Assembly: GCA_003644325.1 (NCBI GenBank)
Contig: QNCA01000047.1
Span: 1 to 8,155, forward strand
DNA from: Planctomycetota bacterium
GTDB taxonomy: Bacteria; Planctomycetota; B129-G9
DNA: 8,155 nucleotides
Direction: 5' to 3'
Made by a program: the position numbers and the translations under genes. The notes under the pieces are model-generated. The model did not search any database. It was not told the DNA's origin and worked only from the letters and a program-made list of their open reading frames with translations. Below are positions 6,526-8,155 of this stretch, in pieces. Within the stretch, counting starts at the first letter, position 1; each line of letters begins with the position of its first letter.

Positions 6526-6553
6526 GTTAGCGAGTTGTTAGCCGAAGGCATAT

Positions 6554-6558
6554 GGAGG
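6554..6558 (+). promoter_or_regulatory. Ribosome binding site that fixes the protease start
   Basis: A perfect GGAGG lies 8 nt before the ATG at 6567. It overlaps the competing in-frame ATG at 6552, which has only a weak AAGG 3 nt upstream, so 6567 is the better start. Confidence 0.75.
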
Positions 6559-6566
6559 CCATTGCT

Positions 6567-8155
6567 ATGGAAAATAGAGGTACTGAGTTTTCGTTTCGAT
6601 GTTCCTGTGGAAAGTTGTTAAAGGTCCGCAGCAATATGGAGGGGCGTAAAGGCCGGTGTCCCGCTTGCGGCAAACGTTTCCTGATTCCCTCCGCTCCGCG
6701 CCCTGTTAATAATGTTGCGGACGACCACGGCACCGCAATCATGCCCCCGCCCTCACAATATCACACCAATGTCGCACCGCCACCGCAAATTCCCAATGCT
6801 CGCGTTGTTTCCACCGGCGTCGTTGTAGCATTGCTTTCGGTCGTCGGTTTGTTAATTTTTGGTGCTGCCTTTCTTAGCGGCATGGCGATTTTTAAATCCC
6901 GCGAGACACCGGAAGAGGAGCCCTCCATTGCTGAGACGCAAGCCCCTTCTCGGGAAACAAGAGAAAGCGAGGAAAGAGCCTTGCGAAACCGGCCGGTGTT
7001 AAGCAGGGTCGCACCACGAGTATGGGAGCGGGAATCCAAGCCGTTCGTGACGGAAACGCCCCGGACGAACTTGGATCCGCCCGAATTCGGTCCCGATAAT
7101 CCCGAGGAACCAAAGGAGCGGCAGCCCAAGGGGCGAGAAAATGAAACACTTGCCGAAACTTACAAACGCGTACAGGCGTCAGTTGTAACAGTCAAAACTG
7201 AGTCCGGCTGGGGAACCGGTTTCGTGCTGGATGCAGATAAGCGTTGGATTGCTACGAACAGGCATGTTATCGAGGGTGGAGGAGAGATAACTGTAATTTT
7301 TTATGACGCTCGGTCGCCCGGCCAAACCACCGCGAGCGTGGCCAGGGTTCACACGACAGCGGATATTGCCATAGTCAAGGCAGGCGGAAGCAGGTCTCTG
7401 CCGCCGGCGGTCAAACTGGGGAATACGGATTCGGTACAACCGGCGGATCCGATTTTCACTGTGGGCTCTCCCGGTTCGGGATTCGGGGCAGTCGGCAAGG
7501 GAATCCTGGCACAGACCGTAACCAAAGGAATAATCAGCGCCGTAAAAAGGGATTTTGAAGGAACGAAATGCTTTCAAATCGATGCCGCGCTCAATCATGG
7601 CAACAGCGGCGGACCGCTCTTTAATGAAAAAGGCGAAGTGATAGGAGTCAATACTTACGGCCTTGGGGCGCTTGGCAAGGAAAACCTGAATTTCGCCATC
7701 TATGTCGATTACCTTCGCGAACTGGGCAATGGGTACGGGAAGACTCTCTCGAAAAAGGAAATCAACAGGCTGGTGAACGATCGGGCCGACACCTATTACC
7801 AGAAAGGATTTTCAGCGTGGACGGAAAAGAAGTACCGCGAGGCTCTCCGTTACTTCAACGAAGCCATAAGTCAGAGGAAGGATTTTGCAAAGGCCTATCT
7901 CATGCGCGGCATGACCTACTCGATGCTTGGCGAGAACGATCTCGCGACAAGCGATTTCGAAAAATCCGCGCGCCTGGACCCTAAACTAACAGGAAAGATT
8001 TTAGATTTGTACCGGCGAATCGCCGACGGGTTTAACAAGGCCGGGAACTACGAGGGCGCAATATTCTTTTACGGCAAGGCGATAGAAATATCTCCGGCGG
8101 ACTCTTCGCTGTATTGCGCAAGGGGCCATACATATTATTTAGTGAAGGACTTCGA
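6567..8155 (+). CDS. Zinc-ribbon, membrane-anchored trypsin-like serine protease with C-terminal TPRs (runs off right edge)
   Basis: The 529 residues present are predicted to form a membrane-tethered HtrA/Deg-like protease. Residues 8-40 form a zinc ribbon with C12, C14, C31 and C34 (RCSCGK, then CPACGKRF). A proline-rich linker follows, then one transmembrane helix at about 80-108. Next come a charged, proline-rich stretch and the trypsin-like domain at about 195-390. Its triad is intact: H233 in TNRHVIEG, D266 in TADIAIV and S347 in GNSGGPLF. In place of a PDZ domain there are TPR motifs from about 405 onward (YYQKGFSAWTEKKYREALRYFNEAI, KAYLMRGMTYSMLGENDLA, GFNKAGNYEGAIFFYGKAIEISP), cut by the window edge. 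The zinc ribbon should be cytoplasmic and the protease outside. Base composition looks somewhat less GC-rich than the neighbours at the start of the gene. Substrates are unknown. Confidence 0.92.
   Translation, partial: MENRGTEFSFRCSCGKLLKVRSNMEGRKGRCPACGKRFLIPSAPRPVNNVADDHGTAIMPPPSQYHTNVAPPPQIPNARVVSTGVVVALLSVVGLLIFGAAFLSGMAIFKSRETPEEEPSIAETQAPSRETRESEERALRNRPVLSRVAPRVWERESKPFVTETPRTNLDPPEFGPDNPEEPKERQPKGRENETLAETYKRVQASVVTVKTESGWGTGFVLDADKRWIATNRHVIEGGGEITVIFYDARSPGQTTASVARVHTTADIAIVKAGGSRSLPPAVKLGNTDSVQPADPIFTVGSPGSGFGAVGKGILAQTVTKGIISAVKRDFEGTKCFQIDAALNHGNSGGPLFNEKGEVIGVNTYGLGALGKENLNFAIYVDYLRELGNGYGKTLSKKEINRLVNDRADTYYQKGFSAWTEKKYREALRYFNEAISQRKDFAKAYLMRGMTYSMLGENDLATSDFEKSARLDPKLTGKILDLYRRIADGFNKAGNYEGAIFFYGKAIEISPADSSLYCARGHTYYLVKDF

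Overview
The window is a GC-rich bacterial chromosomal segment. Its gene content looks like Planctomycetota or a close relative. The main clues are a membrane-anchored serine protease with an N-terminal four-cysteine zinc ribbon and C-terminal TPRs, a very long exported HEAT-repeat protein with W-x-x-W-W segments near its C-terminus, and a Skp/OmpH-like periplasmic protein. This assignment is an inference from protein architecture, not from a marker gene.

Left third (1-1934, minus strand). A compact housekeeping operon reads right to left: class I mannose-6-phosphate isomerase (manA), an RluB/RsuA-type rRNA pseudouridine synthase overlapping it by 4 bp (GTGA), and after 15 bp the first 52 codons of thiC, which runs off the left edge. 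A TTGATT-17-TATAAT promoter lies just upstream of manA. No TPP riboswitch can fit directly before thiC.

Divergent intergenic region (1935-2324). Two outward-facing sigma70-type promoters, one for manA and one for the rightward HEAT gene, flank about 225 bp. That space is almost filled by an unusual set of repeats: one long near-palindrome, a diverged direct copy of its right arm, and smaller GC-rich palindromes. It looks like a REP/MITE-like element or a complex operator and is the least explained DNA in the window.

Middle (2325-6369, plus strand). A 935-residue exported HEAT/PBS-lyase-like solenoid protein is followed after 19 bp by a 167-residue winged-helix protein, and after 96 bp by a 205-residue Skp/OmpH-like secreted coiled-coil protein. 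The first two are probably co-transcribed; the third may be.

Right end (6370-8155, plus strand). A consensus TTGACA-17-TATAAT promoter drives a gene that is open at the right edge: zinc ribbon, proline-rich linker, transmembrane helix, trypsin-like protease with intact His-Asp-Ser triad, then TPRs.

No RNA genes, CRISPR array, transposase or prophage genes were seen. The genes themselves are of recognisable types. The points worth a second look are the repeat cluster, the exported-HEAT/winged-helix/OmpH neighbourhood, and the multidomain protease with its promoter.
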